The translations under genes were made by a program, and so were the position numbers. 64,000 bases of DNA from Clostridium formicaceticum (GTDB lineage Bacteria > Bacillota > Clostridia > Peptostreptococcales > Natronincolaceae): positions 248,001-312,000 of the forward strand of contig NZ_CP017603.1 of assembly GCF_001854185.1 (NCBI RefSeq). The letters run 5' to 3'. Of the stretch, positions 63,976 to 64,000 are shown piece after piece. The notes under the pieces were generated by a model. It worked only from the letters and a program-made list of their open reading frames with translations, was not told the origin of the DNA and did not search any database. Each line of letters starts with the position of its first letter. Positions within the stretch are counted from its first letter, which is position 1.

Positions 63976-64000
63976 GTATGAAAGCCACTAAGGTCAATCG

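Overview
The window is AT-rich DNA from a low-GC Gram-positive anaerobe of the Clostridia. The signs are strong AGGAGG-type ribosome binding sites, frequent TTG starts, the DUF1659/DUF2922 gene pair, IS66 and Tn4451-like mobilisable DNA. An Alkaliphilus-like genus is a guess from overall style, not shown by any marker gene. Almost everything here is accessory: secretion, restriction and defence, prophage and mobilisable-element genes. I saw no tRNA, rRNA or CRISPR array.

Region 1 (84-13025, minus strand) is one run of tightly spaced or overlapping genes. It reads from a WYL-domain regulator through a PAAR-like/AHH-nuclease effector, its probable immunity protein, a sheath-like protein, a tube-like protein, a VgrG-like spike, three unrecognised proteins and a large Hsp70/actin-type ATPase. 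It looks like an atypical contractile injection (type VI-like) system. The usual ClpV and membrane-complex genes are not visible, and the cluster touches the left window edge. A GGDEF gene sits just upstream.

Region 2 (13254-37975) is bounded by two inverted noncoding arrays of about 1.0-1.2 kb, each built of long imperfect hairpins. Nearly every stem carries a T opposite a T in the same context (CAGTCTG on both arms), and some stems differ in sequence between copies yet still pair. Between the arrays lie an M15 peptidase/DUF1659/DUF2922 cluster, a small membrane gene broken by an intact IS66 element with a perfect 8-bp target duplication, and a defence island. The island holds a PemK-like protein, a DUF4116-repeat HNH protein, a full type I restriction-modification operon with a SprT-like protease, and an unusual M-S-Z1 operon whose methylase has a degenerate motif IV.

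Region 3 (38159-40785) is a two-gene unit: a protein kinase fused to an HD (SAMHD1/YwfO-like) phosphohydrolase, overlapping a YwgA/Panacea-like small protein.

Region 4 (41089-51251) is a decayed prophage or phage-like island: VRR-NUC, a DUF927 primase/helicase, a broken SNF2 helicase, divergent repressors, an ImmA/IrrE protease and a tyrosine integrase.

Region 5 (51306-63975) is a mobilisable element. It has a large serine recombinase, HTH and sigma-like regulators, a candidate oriT, MobC and a relaxase. Its cargo is Z1, a PLD nuclease and a cytosine methylase broken at a poly-G tract, followed by a HipA/CtkA-like kinase module, an XRE repressor and a SymE-like toxin. The same operator-flanked promoter occurs in direct orientation on both sides of the 56-63 kb cargo.
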